This document shows positions 1 to 10,078 of a DNA stretch of 64,000 nucleotides, one piece after another. The position numbers and the translations under genes are program-made. The stretch spans positions 1,938,501-2,002,500 of the forward strand of contig JBBPUQ010000003.1 of the NCBI GenBank assembly GCA_038501195.1. The letters run 5' to 3'. The notes below the pieces were generated by a model. The model worked only from the letters and a program-made list of their open reading frames with translations, ran no database searches and had not been told where the DNA came from. The stretch comes from Nemania diffusa. Taxonomy: Eukaryota > Ascomycota > Sordariomycetes > Xylariales > Xylariaceae. Each line of letters begins with the position of its first letter. The first letter of the stretch is position 1.

Positions 1-481
1 ACCCTTCAATTACGCCGAGTATGCTTGTGTCATAATTGAGAGTTTATATGTGTGCACATGAAAGGAATGAATTAATGAAAGAGTAAAAGGCCTGAGCACT
101 GGTTTGTTTTCTGTATCAAAAGAGCTTCAAAAAGGTAGGCACAAGGTAGGTACGGGGAATTTGACCCGATTATTCTCCGACTTTGGGTATCAACTACCTA
201 GAGCAACCTCGATCTTTCCTACCTTGTATAACTGTTTATACGTTTACTACTCAGTCACCTGCTGTACTAAGTATTCATTGTAGTACATGTACCTAATTAA
301 CTAGTAGGGACCTGAAATTCATATTTCTTTAGAAATCTTCTAGACTATCTTCTCTCATTTCTTATAGCGAGCTCTCGCGACGTCAGCGACCGACTTCGCA
401 CCTCCCTCAAAACTAGATCGAAGACATGATTCTACGATAACCCAATCAATCACCCATACGACTATCTAACACTACGATACC
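1..481. promoter_or_regulatory. Upstream region of the CDK11-type kinase gene
   Basis: No coding segment is visible. This is the 5' flank of the kinase gene that starts at 482. It contains scattered AGGTAGGTA-type motifs near 135-150. A pyrimidine-rich stretch near 340-365 sits where a fungal transcription start would be expected. The ATG context (CGATACCATGG) fits a fungal initiation site. Confidence 0.5.
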
Positions 482-1930
482 ATGGCAAGCAAATCTCGCT
501 GGGCCACTACCGAGGAAGATGCAGCCCTGGAGGCGAGGCTAAAGAAAGAGAAGGAGGAGAAGAAGCGCCTGAAGGCCGAGAAGGCAGCCAAAGCAGAGCA
601 AGAGAGACAACGCGACGCCGCCGAGGCAGCGCGGCAACTACAACTACAACTACAAGCCCAACAACAGCAGCAGGCAGAGGCAGAAGCAGAAACAGAAAAC
701 AACCGACCACCCGCGAAACGACGGAAACTGACACCCGAGCGCGAAGACGGCGGCACCGGCGACGCCAAGACCACGAAGCTCCTGCGATTCGAGGTGGGCG
801 GGTGGGCGCCCTCGCGCAGCGTCGAGCAATACGACAAGCTGAACGACATCGAGGAGGGCGCATACGGCTGGGTGGCGCGGGCGAAGGAGATCCGGACAGG
901 CAAGGTGGTGGCGCTCAAGCGGCTCAAGATGGACACGACCGAGGCCACGCAGACGGGGTTGCCCGAGACAGGGCTGCGGGAGATCCAGATCCTGAAGGAC
1001 TGTGCGCACAAGAACATCGTAGAGCTGCTAGAGGTCGTCGTCGGCGAGGACACGTCGCGGATCGAGAGCATCTTCCTAGTCCTCGAGTTCGTCGAGCACG
1101 ACCTCAAGAGCGTGCTCGAGGACATGCCGGAGCCCTTCCTCGCCTCCGAGGTCAAGACGCTCTTACTACAGCTCGCTGGCGGCGTCGCCTACCTGCACGA
1201 GCACTGGGTGCTGCACCGCGACCTCAAGACCTCGAACCTGCTCCTCAACAACCGCGGGCGCCTCAAGATCGCCGACTTCGGCATGGCGCGCTACGTCGGC
1301 GACCCGCCTCCCCCCAAGCTCACCCAGCTCGTCGTCACCCTCTGGTACCGCGCGCCCGAGCTGCTCCTCGGCGCCCGCGCCTACGGCGCCCCCGTCGACA
1401 TGTGGAGCGTCGGCTGCGTCTTCGCCGAGATCCTCACCCGCGAGCCCCTGCTGCCCGGCAAGAACGAGGTCGACACCCTGACCCGCGTCTTCGAGCTCTG
1501 CGGCATCCCCACCGACGACTCCTGGCCCGGCTTCCGCCGCCTCCCCAACGCGCGCTCGCTGCGCCTGCCCTCCTCCAAGAACGCCCCCGCCGCCGCCACG
1601 GGCTCCGTCATCCGCGCCCGCTTCCCCCTCCTCACGGCCGCCGGCAGCGCCCTGCTGTCGGCCCTCCTGTCCCTGAACCCCGACGCGCGGCCCACGGCCA
1701 AGGAGATGCTGCAGCACGAGTACTTCCGCCAGGACCCCAAGCCCAAGCACGAGGCGCTTTTCCCCACGTTCCCCAGTAAGGCCGGCCAGGAGCGCCGGAG
1801 GCACCACGACACCCCCAACGCCCCGGGGCGCGGACAGGCCGCGGCCCTAGGCGCTGTCGACTTCAGCGGCATATTTGCCGGCAGGGACAAGGAAGAGCGA
1901 GGCGGCGGGTTTTCATTGCGCATGGTTTAA
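482..1930 (+). CDS. CDK11/PITSLRE-type cyclin-dependent kinase
   Basis: Intronless 482-aa Ser/Thr protein kinase. Residues 1-100 are charged and Gln-rich (a Lys/Glu coiled coil, then a poly-Gln stretch near 52-64) with a basic nuclear-type patch KRRK near 79-82. The kinase domain spans about 118-425. Visible motifs are the Gly-rich loop EGAYGWV (125-131), VALK with catalytic K146, the cyclin-binding helix PETGLRE (161-167, where CDK11 has PITSLRE), HRDLKTSN (245-252), DFG (265-267) and VVTLWYRAPELLLG (activation loop, T286). HRDLKTSN and VVTLWYRAPE favour CDK11/CDK10 over CDC2. Family members act in the nucleus in transcription and splicing control. The glycine loop lacks the first Gly, as in CDK11. 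Third codon positions are strongly GC-rich, which produces long spurious ORFs on both strands. Family confidence is high; the CDK11 versus CDK10 subtype is less certain. Confidence 0.88.
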   Translation: MASKSRWATTEEDAALEARLKKEKEEKKRLKAEKAAKAEQERQRDAAEAARQLQLQLQAQQQQQAEAEAETENNRPPAKRRKLTPEREDGGTGDAKTTKLLRFEVGGWAPSRSVEQYDKLNDIEEGAYGWVARAKEIRTGKVVALKRLKMDTTEATQTGLPETGLREIQILKDCAHKNIVELLEVVVGEDTSRIESIFLVLEFVEHDLKSVLEDMPEPFLASEVKTLLLQLAGGVAYLHEHWVLHRDLKTSNLLLNNRGRLKIADFGMARYVGDPPPPKLTQLVVTLWYRAPELLLGARAYGAPVDMWSVGCVFAEILTREPLLPGKNEVDTLTRVFELCGIPTDDSWPGFRRLPNARSLRLPSSKNAPAAATGSVIRARFPLLTAAGSALLSALLSLNPDARPTAKEMLQHEYFRQDPKPKHEALFPTFPSKAGQERRRHHDTPNAPGRGQAAALGAVDFSGIFAGRDKEERGGGFSLRMV

Positions 1931-2534
1931 TGACTCCTACGATAGAAATGAGGACATAAATATACTTTAATACGCTACATCTGAAACAACTAAGTCATGC
2001 AATCAAGCCATGCACGTGAAAACCGAAATATGGTAAGCCCAAGTGAAGTGCCTAAGCATAGGTAGGTGTTATTGTCATTAGGGGCTATATATGGTCATCT
2101 CATAACGGGCCTTCTGTATGCAAAATTCAGTTGAAGCGCTCGCTCTCGGTACCCGGGGTCTTCGTACTAAATCGTCCGACCTTTTTTGTCCTTCACGTCT
2201 GCTTTCCATAGATCCCGCGAGGTGATATGTATGGCACAAGGCGCTAAGGATCGACTGTATACAAGTACTACATGTAGTTAGGTGTCCAAAAAAAATACAG
2301 TTTGAAACAAGCGCAATAGCGAAACGCCCCATCCCCGTCCCATTTAGTGGTTTCTCCGGATCCCCCGAAAATGATTATTACTAGGTTGCATCATACGTGT
2401 GCAACAACAATGATGCGGTCGTTTGGTTGTTTGCCCCTTGCTTGGTCCGCCCTACTCTCATCCCTTTGAGAAGAGTACGAGCACCCGATCCGAAGCGAAG
2501 AAAAAGCGGGTGTAGTCTACTTGTTCGCTTTCGC
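1931..2534. other. Convergent 3' intergenic region
   Basis: Lies between the 3' ends of the kinase (+) and the DUF7137-like gene (-). It presumably holds both polyadenylation regions; an ATAAATATA-type AT-rich element occurs at about 1956-1968. No coding segment is supported. Confidence 0.4.
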
Positions 2535-3453
2535 TTATAATAGTGCTGCGAATCCTGTCACGTACCACGTGAAGCCCAGTACTGTGAACATAGTCATGGT
2601 GACAGCGAAGCCGAGAGCTTGGCGGTCAAGCGGACCCCCTGGTGCCGCACTGCAGGTAACACATTTCCATTCGTTCAGGCTGGTATAGGGCTTGGGGGTG
2701 TACAGTCCAAACTGGAAGCCAGAGTAAGGGGCTAGGTATCCAGGCTCGGCCGTATCGGTGACAGATCCTTCGGCATCGTAAATGATCAACGTGTACAGCT
2801 CGACGGGAAGCTGGCTACCGATTTGCTCTTGCTGGTACTTGTTCGAGTCCCACGTGAAGGTGGCCGTGGGTGCAAACGTCATGTTCTGGGTCAGCGTCCA
2901 CGTCGCCGTCGCCTTCGAACACGAGATGAGCACGTCGATGGCTGAAGGTGTGCCCTGCAGCGATGTGTAGTTCCACTTCCACGTGATAGGATCCGTGTTG
3001 TCGATTCGGTATAAGGGCATCGCTGAGGTCGTCGGCGGGGAGATCATGGCCACACCACCTGCCGGGTCCAGTGCGTTGTACGATGTGTGCTTTGTGGTGC
3101 TGGCCTTAGTAGTCTTGCTGCTAGTCCCCTTGGCAGTAGTCCCTGTCGCCGTTTTGCTAGTGGCACTGCTGCCATCGGTAGCTGTTGACTTGGAGCTGCC
3201 AGTTTCTGCAGGTGCGTCGGAGCTAGCTGTGTTTGATGGCGATGCCGTCTTGGAGGCTTGACCTGAGCTAAAATCAGTACACTATTCAAGGTGTGCGTCG
3301 AAATTCTGAAGCTGTCTAAGTCAACTCACTAGAAGATTCTCCATCATCTTGCCGTACGACAAGGGAGTCTAGATCAGGGAGCCACTGAGACCATGCTGCC
3401 GCCAGGGGTGACAACGCAAGGGCGATGGTCAGGATCTGTTGCGGGCTCTTCAT
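2535..3453 (-). CDS. DUF7137-like secretory-pathway membrane protein
   Basis: Two exons, 3453..3330 and 3262..2535, give 283 aa. The intron 3329..3263 (GTGAGT..CAG) is phase 1 and restores the frame exactly. Residues 1-20 form a signal peptide (MKSPQQILTIALALSPLAAA). A Ser/Thr/Lys-rich linker of about 60 residues follows, then a globular domain beginning near DPAGGVAMISPP. It contains WNYTSL, a Cys in ISCSK, FTWD, TLIIYDAEG and ECVTC-like (KCVTC) motifs. The C terminus (DRQALGF onward) is one hydrophobic helix suited to membrane insertion. This order matches the fungal DUF7137 family as I remember it. The likely site is the plasma membrane or cell wall, with the Ser/Thr linker O-mannosylated (inference). 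Function is unknown. Confidence 0.8.
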
Positions 3454-6400
3454 GTTGGTGTTTCAAGAGATGGAATGCGGGATGGCAGAAGGTTTAGTTG
3501 ACCGGGAGAGACGGAGAGTGGTTGGTTCGATGGTTCCTCCAGTAAGGCAACAAGAAACCGATGGCCGTTGAGATTCGAGTGCGTGTATTTCGAAGCGGCC
3601 CGGGAAAGAAGGACTCGTCGGATGTTGTGTTCGGTCACGTCGGTCGTTGGCTGGTTGATGCAATGCAGGTGGCTGGACGTCAAGGGAGGAAAAACAAAAC
3701 GCCAAATGCAGGGTTAAAACGATGATTCGGAGTTCGCCAACGAATGAGACGAGACAGTTGCGAGAATTATGAGCGAATGGTGTAAATTTTCTATAAAGCG
3801 AAAGACAGTGGATTAGCGAGAGAAAAGACTACCACAGGAGATCAAAGACGTCTCGTATCATCGGCTCGTTGATACACGTTTGGAGGAGAAGACGAAAATG
3901 ACAAAAGCAAGAAGATGAGATGATGTTCGGAGCCAGGCGGGAAAGGGAAAAAGCATGACCAAGCTTCCATTGGCCTGACGAACACGAGTGTTTAGGCCGC
4001 GGGTGCATGACACTATGACCAGAAGGGTTTGGCGGGCATAATTACAGTGCTGTGATCCTGGCATGGAGATCAACTGTGGTGGCGGTGGTCTGCACTGGGC
4101 GTGCACTGGGTAAACCAGCCAGTCTCCCCCCCTAATACCTACAGAGCTGCCCTGTTCTGCCCTGTCTCCCCCCTAATTTACATACCTAATTGGTAGGGTA
4201 AGTACAGTGCCGTACCGTATGAGTAATGGACAGCGCAGAAATGACACGACAGAGAAATCAAGGCGAGGCGCCAGCTAGTATCTAGTCCCCCCTGTCCGCG
4301 CCTAAGGTAGGTACTGCGTAGTCAAGTTTATTAGAGACATGATCAACAAGAGAATATGTCATTGCCAACATTCAAAGAACGAGTCTTACTTTCGAATGGC
4401 CTTCCGCGCTCTAAGTCTCTTTCTGCCTACCTAGGTATGTTGTTGAATTAGCATCGTGAGTTAATAAGCAGAGTGCATTGTTTGGTTTGTCCTACATAGG
4501 TGGTCCTTTGCTACCTGTAAAGACTCCGAGTGCCTAGCGTGAGACATGTACTACATACAGTACCTGTAGCGGGAGGTTCGTAGATTTTCAGGCACGGGTG
4601 TACTCCGTGCCGTGTAGGTAGTCAATCAGATCCGGATCGTATTCCTGTCCAAGTCCCACACATCCTGACAATGAAAATCGCAACCAACTAGTCTAGGCCC
4701 CGCTGTGTTAAAAATAGGCTCTTTGCATACATCGTACAGACTGCGTACCTACTTGCTGACTCAATAAATAGCAACAACACCTCTCATCCAAGATTCTCTG
4801 CCTATTGCATCTCGTCGCACACCATCACTTCTGTACAGCCAAGTGAGCCACACTACACTGTGACAGCTGTTTTCCAGATTGTCGAAAGCTAAGACATTCC
4901 GACCCTCTAAAATTTAATCCCCCGGAACTCAGCCACGAACAGGCGCTATCTATATAAGCCGTTACACCATATACAACCACTCGCGGCCAATGCACTGCAT
5001 TTCAAGAACCGTTGAATCCGGATACTCCGATCAATCCATTATCAACAAATTTCAAAAAAAGAAAAGACGGCAACATTAGCCGGAGAGTTTGCTTGCAATG
5101 CTAGTTAGATCTCCTCCGAGATGATAGTAATTTCACGTCTATTCGGATGGAATGTTAGGTATAGCAGGCGGCAGAATAGTCTTATATGCCCGGAGAAGCA
5201 AAGCAGTAGAGCCAAATAGGTATGTCTCCACGGTTTGATGTTAGCTAAGCTATCACTCCATCTCTTACCTGATATAGTCTTATAGCTATCTTCAGAGTTA
5301 GGTGTGTTGTAGGCACCTATCTAGATAAGTAGTATTCCTACTAGGTATGTCAAATACAATTTCGAATCAGATCGCAGAGAAGTGATATCAAGAAAGAGAG
5401 AAATCACACCTAACAACAACCCACAAGCATCGGCGCTTGCTGCTTTGAGAGATTTGGTCTATTGGCCATCTCGATATCGATTGCACTTAGACAGGTGATC
5501 AAATAAAATAACTATTTCTAAGCAGACATCAAATGGTGTACTTCACACTTAGTTTTCACCAAGCTCTTGACTACATACTCATACTACAACCCAGTGGCGT
5601 CAGTTGACTACTCAGGTAGGTAGATCGCATCTTTGTACAAGCTTAGGTGTGCGTATCAACGTTATACAACAGTAGTTTCTCTCTACCATATGGGAACAGC
5701 CCCGCCTCCCTTTCCGCCTTTTACGTATAGGGATACGTATGACCCTTGTAAGAACTCTGCGGTGCTTCCTCGTACAGACTTGTACAGAGAGGGGAGAGGG
5801 GCGCTTAAATCCGTGATTTGTAGAGAGAATGCACATGTCAATCGTTGTTATCATCGAGGTTGACGTTATGTAGCTGGGACTTTCACGACATCTCTTAGGA
5901 AGAAAGGACGGAGCACTACGTACCTCCTACGAGTGAACAGGTACATAAGGTACCTAGCATCTCAATTTTAAGTAGGGTCGTTGCGACAATATGATTGGAT
6001 ATTGTCCCAGCTTTTTACCTTAATAAGACGACTAAAAGAACTAACGTAGATGTGACCTAGTCTAGATACGGACTGGTTCTAGGCCGTCTTGGCAATCTGT
6101 CAAATAAGATGGGGTTGCGATTGCTTTAGGTATCTAGGTAGGTTAGGTATTTTCTTGAAAGTTAACTACCTTCAACAACAACCTGTGCCTTTAGGTAGAT
6201 TAGGTACCTACATCACCGCAGGAGAGAACAACCCACTAATTGTAGGTAGGCTAGTGATATCATGCCTACCTCTCGAACTGTATCCCCATAAATGCTCACA
6301 GGTAGGGAAAGTACAACAGTGCACCCCATAGTCATCCGCATTGTGATAGGCCAGCTTGCCGTCACAAAGCCTTAGTTAGGTACCTACCTACCTATGGTAA

Positions 6401-6615
6401 CCCCTGCAGCTCTGTACGTTGTGGTGCTGGTGCATCAACTCCCCTATATGCCTAATATAGGTGACGGTATCCACCCCCCCTTGTTATCCCATAGGTACCT
6501 AGGTTGGTATAGATGTCTGTATTTTATTCTCGTCCTCCTAAACCTATCCGCACTCCTCTGTTTCTCATTTCTGATTCTTCAGGAGAAGAGAAGATAAGAT
6601 CTTCTTCGCTCCACT
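3454..6615. other. Long gene-free intergenic region with TAGGTA motifs
   Basis: About 3.2 kb with only short ORFs (up to 82 aa) that show no family resemblance. It contains the divergent promoters of the DUF7137-like gene and the RRM gene. Many AGGTAGGTA/TACCTACC motifs occur, for example at 4301-4315, 5612-5625, 6127-6150, 6191-6215 and 6376-6394. A poly-C tract lies near 6473-6480. No RNA gene was recognised. Confidence 0.5.
6376..6394. repeat. TAGGTACCTACCTACCTA motif cluster
   Basis: A short run of alternating TAGGTA and CCTA units, about 220 bp upstream of the RRM gene start. It is one of more than twenty similar, near-palindromic copies in intergenic parts of the window; by eye I saw none inside coding exons. 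Confidence 0.6.
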
Positions 6616-8367
6616 ATGGCAGCTTCGATATCAGATCCCGTCACAATTGACCGGGCCTATTTCGAGACTCTTGTACGGAGGTGAGGTAGTCGTTTCCTAG
6701 TCATCCATGCTTAGAATGTCTTTTTCGAGCCCGAAATGCTGCTTTACTAGTCAAACCTAACCCGATACTACTGTCTAGGGCTAATTACGTACGTTTGCAT
6801 TTCGAGGGCATCTTCTCGGTATCTGTTGTCTTCTGACTAAACAACTATCGCTAGAACAATCATGGCCAAGGTGCAATGCCATTCGCTCGCAATGATGAGA
6901 CAATCATACCGGTATCCAAGGAAGATTACGAAAAGCTCCTCCTTCTTTCACGCCAATTTGGTGAGAATCTACTTTATCTGATGCCTACAGTGTGGCCGCA
7001 TACGTCAAACTTAAGCTAATGTTTCTAGCGAACCTAAAAAGAAGCCTCTTGGGAGCCGGTGTTACGGAGGAGAGCATTGCTGTAAGTATCCCTTATGGGT
7101 ATCACATAGTATATGGCTATGCTTCTAGTCCGACTAGGGGAATAATTTCTGGGATCCTGTTATTGCTTTCTCGGCCGTGGTAACAATTGTTCTTAGACTC
7201 TAGTTCAGGATGCTACCGGTGTTCCTCCCCCCGACCCCTATGCGGTTGCTACACACTTCTACGATCACAACGAAAGTGATGGCCTCTCAGCGCGTCCTAA
7301 GCAGGCCGAGGTCCCAGTTTCTACCTTTCAAGCCGCATCGTACGCTGCCTATGGCACTACCCCGAATGCTAGTTCTGGAAACCTGTCATACTTCAATAGT
7401 GGCTCTAGACCCTATACGTTCGAGGAGAATCACGATTGGACCAGCCATGATCACCTAGGAGGCACTTTTACTCCCTCACAATCTGCCGACGGACCAACAG
7501 ATGTACATATCGACTCTTTGCATTCAACCCAAAAGCCCCGGCTATTTTACGCTCGGATGTGTAGACGAACGATTGCACTTTGCGGTCTACCTTCTTTGAC
7601 CACTCTCGGAGATGTGACGGGTGTGGTGCGTGGTGGCCAGCTACTAGACGTATATCTCCGAAACGCTGAGCATACCGCTTCTATTTCATTCGTGCAGGAG
7701 GAAGATGCGATTCGCTTCTATGAGTACGCTAGGAAGAACGATATTTATATCAAGAACAAAAGGGTATGTTTTTATGATCTCTTCGACAATATTGGTTTTA
7801 CTAAAGTTGAGTTAGGTATTCATTAAATGGGCCGAGCGTCATTTCATTCTTCCTGGGCATGTTGCGAGCAAGGTCGCTGCGGGTGCTACTCGGAATTTAA
7901 TAATTCGACGTTGTGGTGCCCATCACACTGAAGACAGCGTCCGCGAAGATCTGGAACACATCCATAATTTAATTGTAGTCAAGGTTGAATTCGTAGGGGG
8001 GAGCTGCTACATTAAGACTAACTCTGTGCACAATGCTATGTTTGCAAGGACATGCATGATGAGCCGCGCGTAAGCCGTTCTGGTGACATAAGGCAGTGTG
8101 CGAACTTGGCTGATCTCTTTTATTAGGAAATACAAGGGCTCCAAGATAGAGTGGGATGTGGACGAGTGCGACCAGCCCTTTGAAGTCATTCAGAAGGCGT
8201 CACTTAAGCCGCTTCCCCCACGAGGACTTCCTGCGAAGCCCGCCGTGGCAGGCACACGCAACCGGTTTGATATGCTTCGCCTCGACGACGACGACAACAA
8301 CAATGAGAGTGACGATAAGTTCGACACTTCATCTGAGATGCCAAGCACCGTGGATGTTGCAGCATAG
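6616..8367 (+). CDS. Two-RRM RNA-binding protein (Nrd1-type)
   Basis: Six exons: 6616..6672, 6855..6960, 7029..7081, 7197..7763, 7816..8069 and 8127..8367, giving about 425 aa. Exons 2-6 join in phase with GT-AG borders. The N terminus (VTIDRAYFETL), PVSKEDYEKLLLLSRQFANL and LLGAGVTEESI match the helical N-terminal module of ascomycete negative-regulator-of-differentiation (Nrd1-like) proteins. RRM1 starts at RRTIALCGLP with RGGQLLDVYLR and ASISFV. RRM2 starts at TRNLIIRRC and ends in CMMSRAKYKGSKIEWDVDEC. The C terminus is short and acidic. The family binds mRNA and affects developmental switches. The exon 1/2 join is uncertain: the strong donor GTGAGG at 6681 breaks the frame, while a weaker GTACGG at 6673 keeps it. 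The protein is shorter than four-RRM relatives, so it may be a paralogue. Confidence 0.75.
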
Positions 8368-10078
8368 ACCGCTACTTACCTAGATATATGTCTATAAGAT
8401 GAAGCCCCTTTTGGGCGCTAGATTGATGCCTTATATTTTTACGCCCCCGCTCCCCTGACCACGGCGTGGCGGGGAAGGGACAATAGGAGACTGCTGGCTG
8501 TGCAGTATGGATGAGAAGCAGCTGCGTGATGGGTAGTAATGGAGTTAGGTATACCCAATTGTAAGAGCGTTACCCTAGAGTTAAATGAGAGATCTCGATG
8601 CCTTAATGATCAGTTGTATTGTTTTAATATCATCTTATCTATGTATTTGCTGTGTCGTAACTCAGAATCTGAAGTATTCTCGAGGTTTTCCTTTACCAGT
8701 ACTGTGAGAGGATTTACATCTATAAGTCTATAGAAAAACGTTAATTTTCAGTGCAAGTATGATCAACCCTTACCCTTTTATAGACCCACTTTTAGACCCG
8801 CGTCCGTGGTTCTGGATCTCTAAGATGGTTCCCGGCATCTAATTTTAGAAACATTAGATACTCTTTCTCCTAAGTAAACTACCCCGAACTTTGACATATG
8901 GTGAGGAAATTAAAGGCTGATGACTATAGATTTACAGGAAGGAATAGAAAACTAGTCGAATTCGTCGAAGCGATAGAATAATACGATGGTCTCTGCTGTG
9001 TTTACATAGAAGTTGCGAATTTCTAGCTCTATTAGGATAGTGCAGGGCATTGCTCTTTATTGAATACCTACCTACCTATAGAGATTGTATTGAAGAATTA
9101 GGTAAGGTTATGTGCAATTAAGTACTGCGTGGAGCGGGACTAAGGGATTCCTGGAAATAGGATGAACTATTAAGATATTCCGCCAACTCAGCCAACTAGG
9201 TTCGGCTCTAAGACGCTTCTGTACTAAGCGCAGAGGAAAAACATAGCAAAATTGAAAAATGATTGACTCGCCGCACTGAATTTACCAATCAGAACGTCCC
9301 AGCTATCTGGGGGAATATTTTGGGTCGAACCCGGTTAGTTGAGCTTTGGCGGTTGATCAAAGCAAGATACCGAAACCCTATCTTTTTTCTAACTAATATA
9401 GGAGGTAGACCTCCGTCCAATAAGTATAATAAAACTACTATTTATATTATTCAATTGTAACTATTGTATTGAACATCGGAGCACAGAACAGGCTAATCCT
9501 TGGCCCTGTCATGTGTACTAGCTACCTAGGTACCTACTTATACGTTGTGCGTCATTATTGAAAACCGAGCCACACCCCGCAGCGCTCAGCCACTTGTCAG
9601 CTAACGACCGCCACCAAAATGTCGAAGAGCTGGAGCCCACCTCGGCAGCCACGCGACGGTTGTTGGGCATCCACGCAGCCAACTACCACTGCCACCACCT
9701 CATTCACTAGATACTACCTACCTCTGCCATTCTACCGCCACGCAAACAGTAAACATTGCTATATCCTTCGACTCCTTTGCGCCTACCCCACGAGAATTCT
9801 ACGCAGTATCATTTTAGACAGAAAGACCTTACACAAAGCTTACAGCCAGCGAAGTTCTGCTGAGTGACATCCCACAGCTTGTCCCAATTGCCCCAGTCAT
9901 TCGCCGCTGAGCGCAATCGGTAGTCGCCCCGCCTAGATCCCGACGCGCGCGCTGATCCCCAACTCTACTCAACTCTCAACACCGCGGGGATATCAAGACC
10001 TCCCGGTCACTCCCCTCTCATTGGGCCCTTTTCTCCCATTTCGGATAGCTTCGGTCATGCAAACCAGTCAACCTCAAT
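8368..10078. other. Intergenic region and probable long DCP2 leader
   Basis: The 8540-9480 part is AT-rich and shows no gene. TACCTACCTACC and CTACCTAGGTACCTAC motifs lie at 9066-9079 and 9521-9539. GACCTCCGTCCAATAAGTA at about 9407-9425 resembles a second copy near 13365. An ATG-initiated 82-codon ORF at 9619-9867 has no family resemblance and probably lies in the DCP2 5' leader or promoter. Confidence 0.45.

Noticed and set aside
472..1923. Several long ORFs on the minus strand and other plus frames over the kinase gene
   Set aside because: They are by-products of the strong GC3 bias of the kinase gene; translations are low-complexity (Arg/Ala/Ser) and match no family.
9619..9867. 82-codon ORF upstream of DCP2 with a good start context
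   Set aside because: No family resemblance, Thr/Tyr/Arg-rich; more likely leader sequence.
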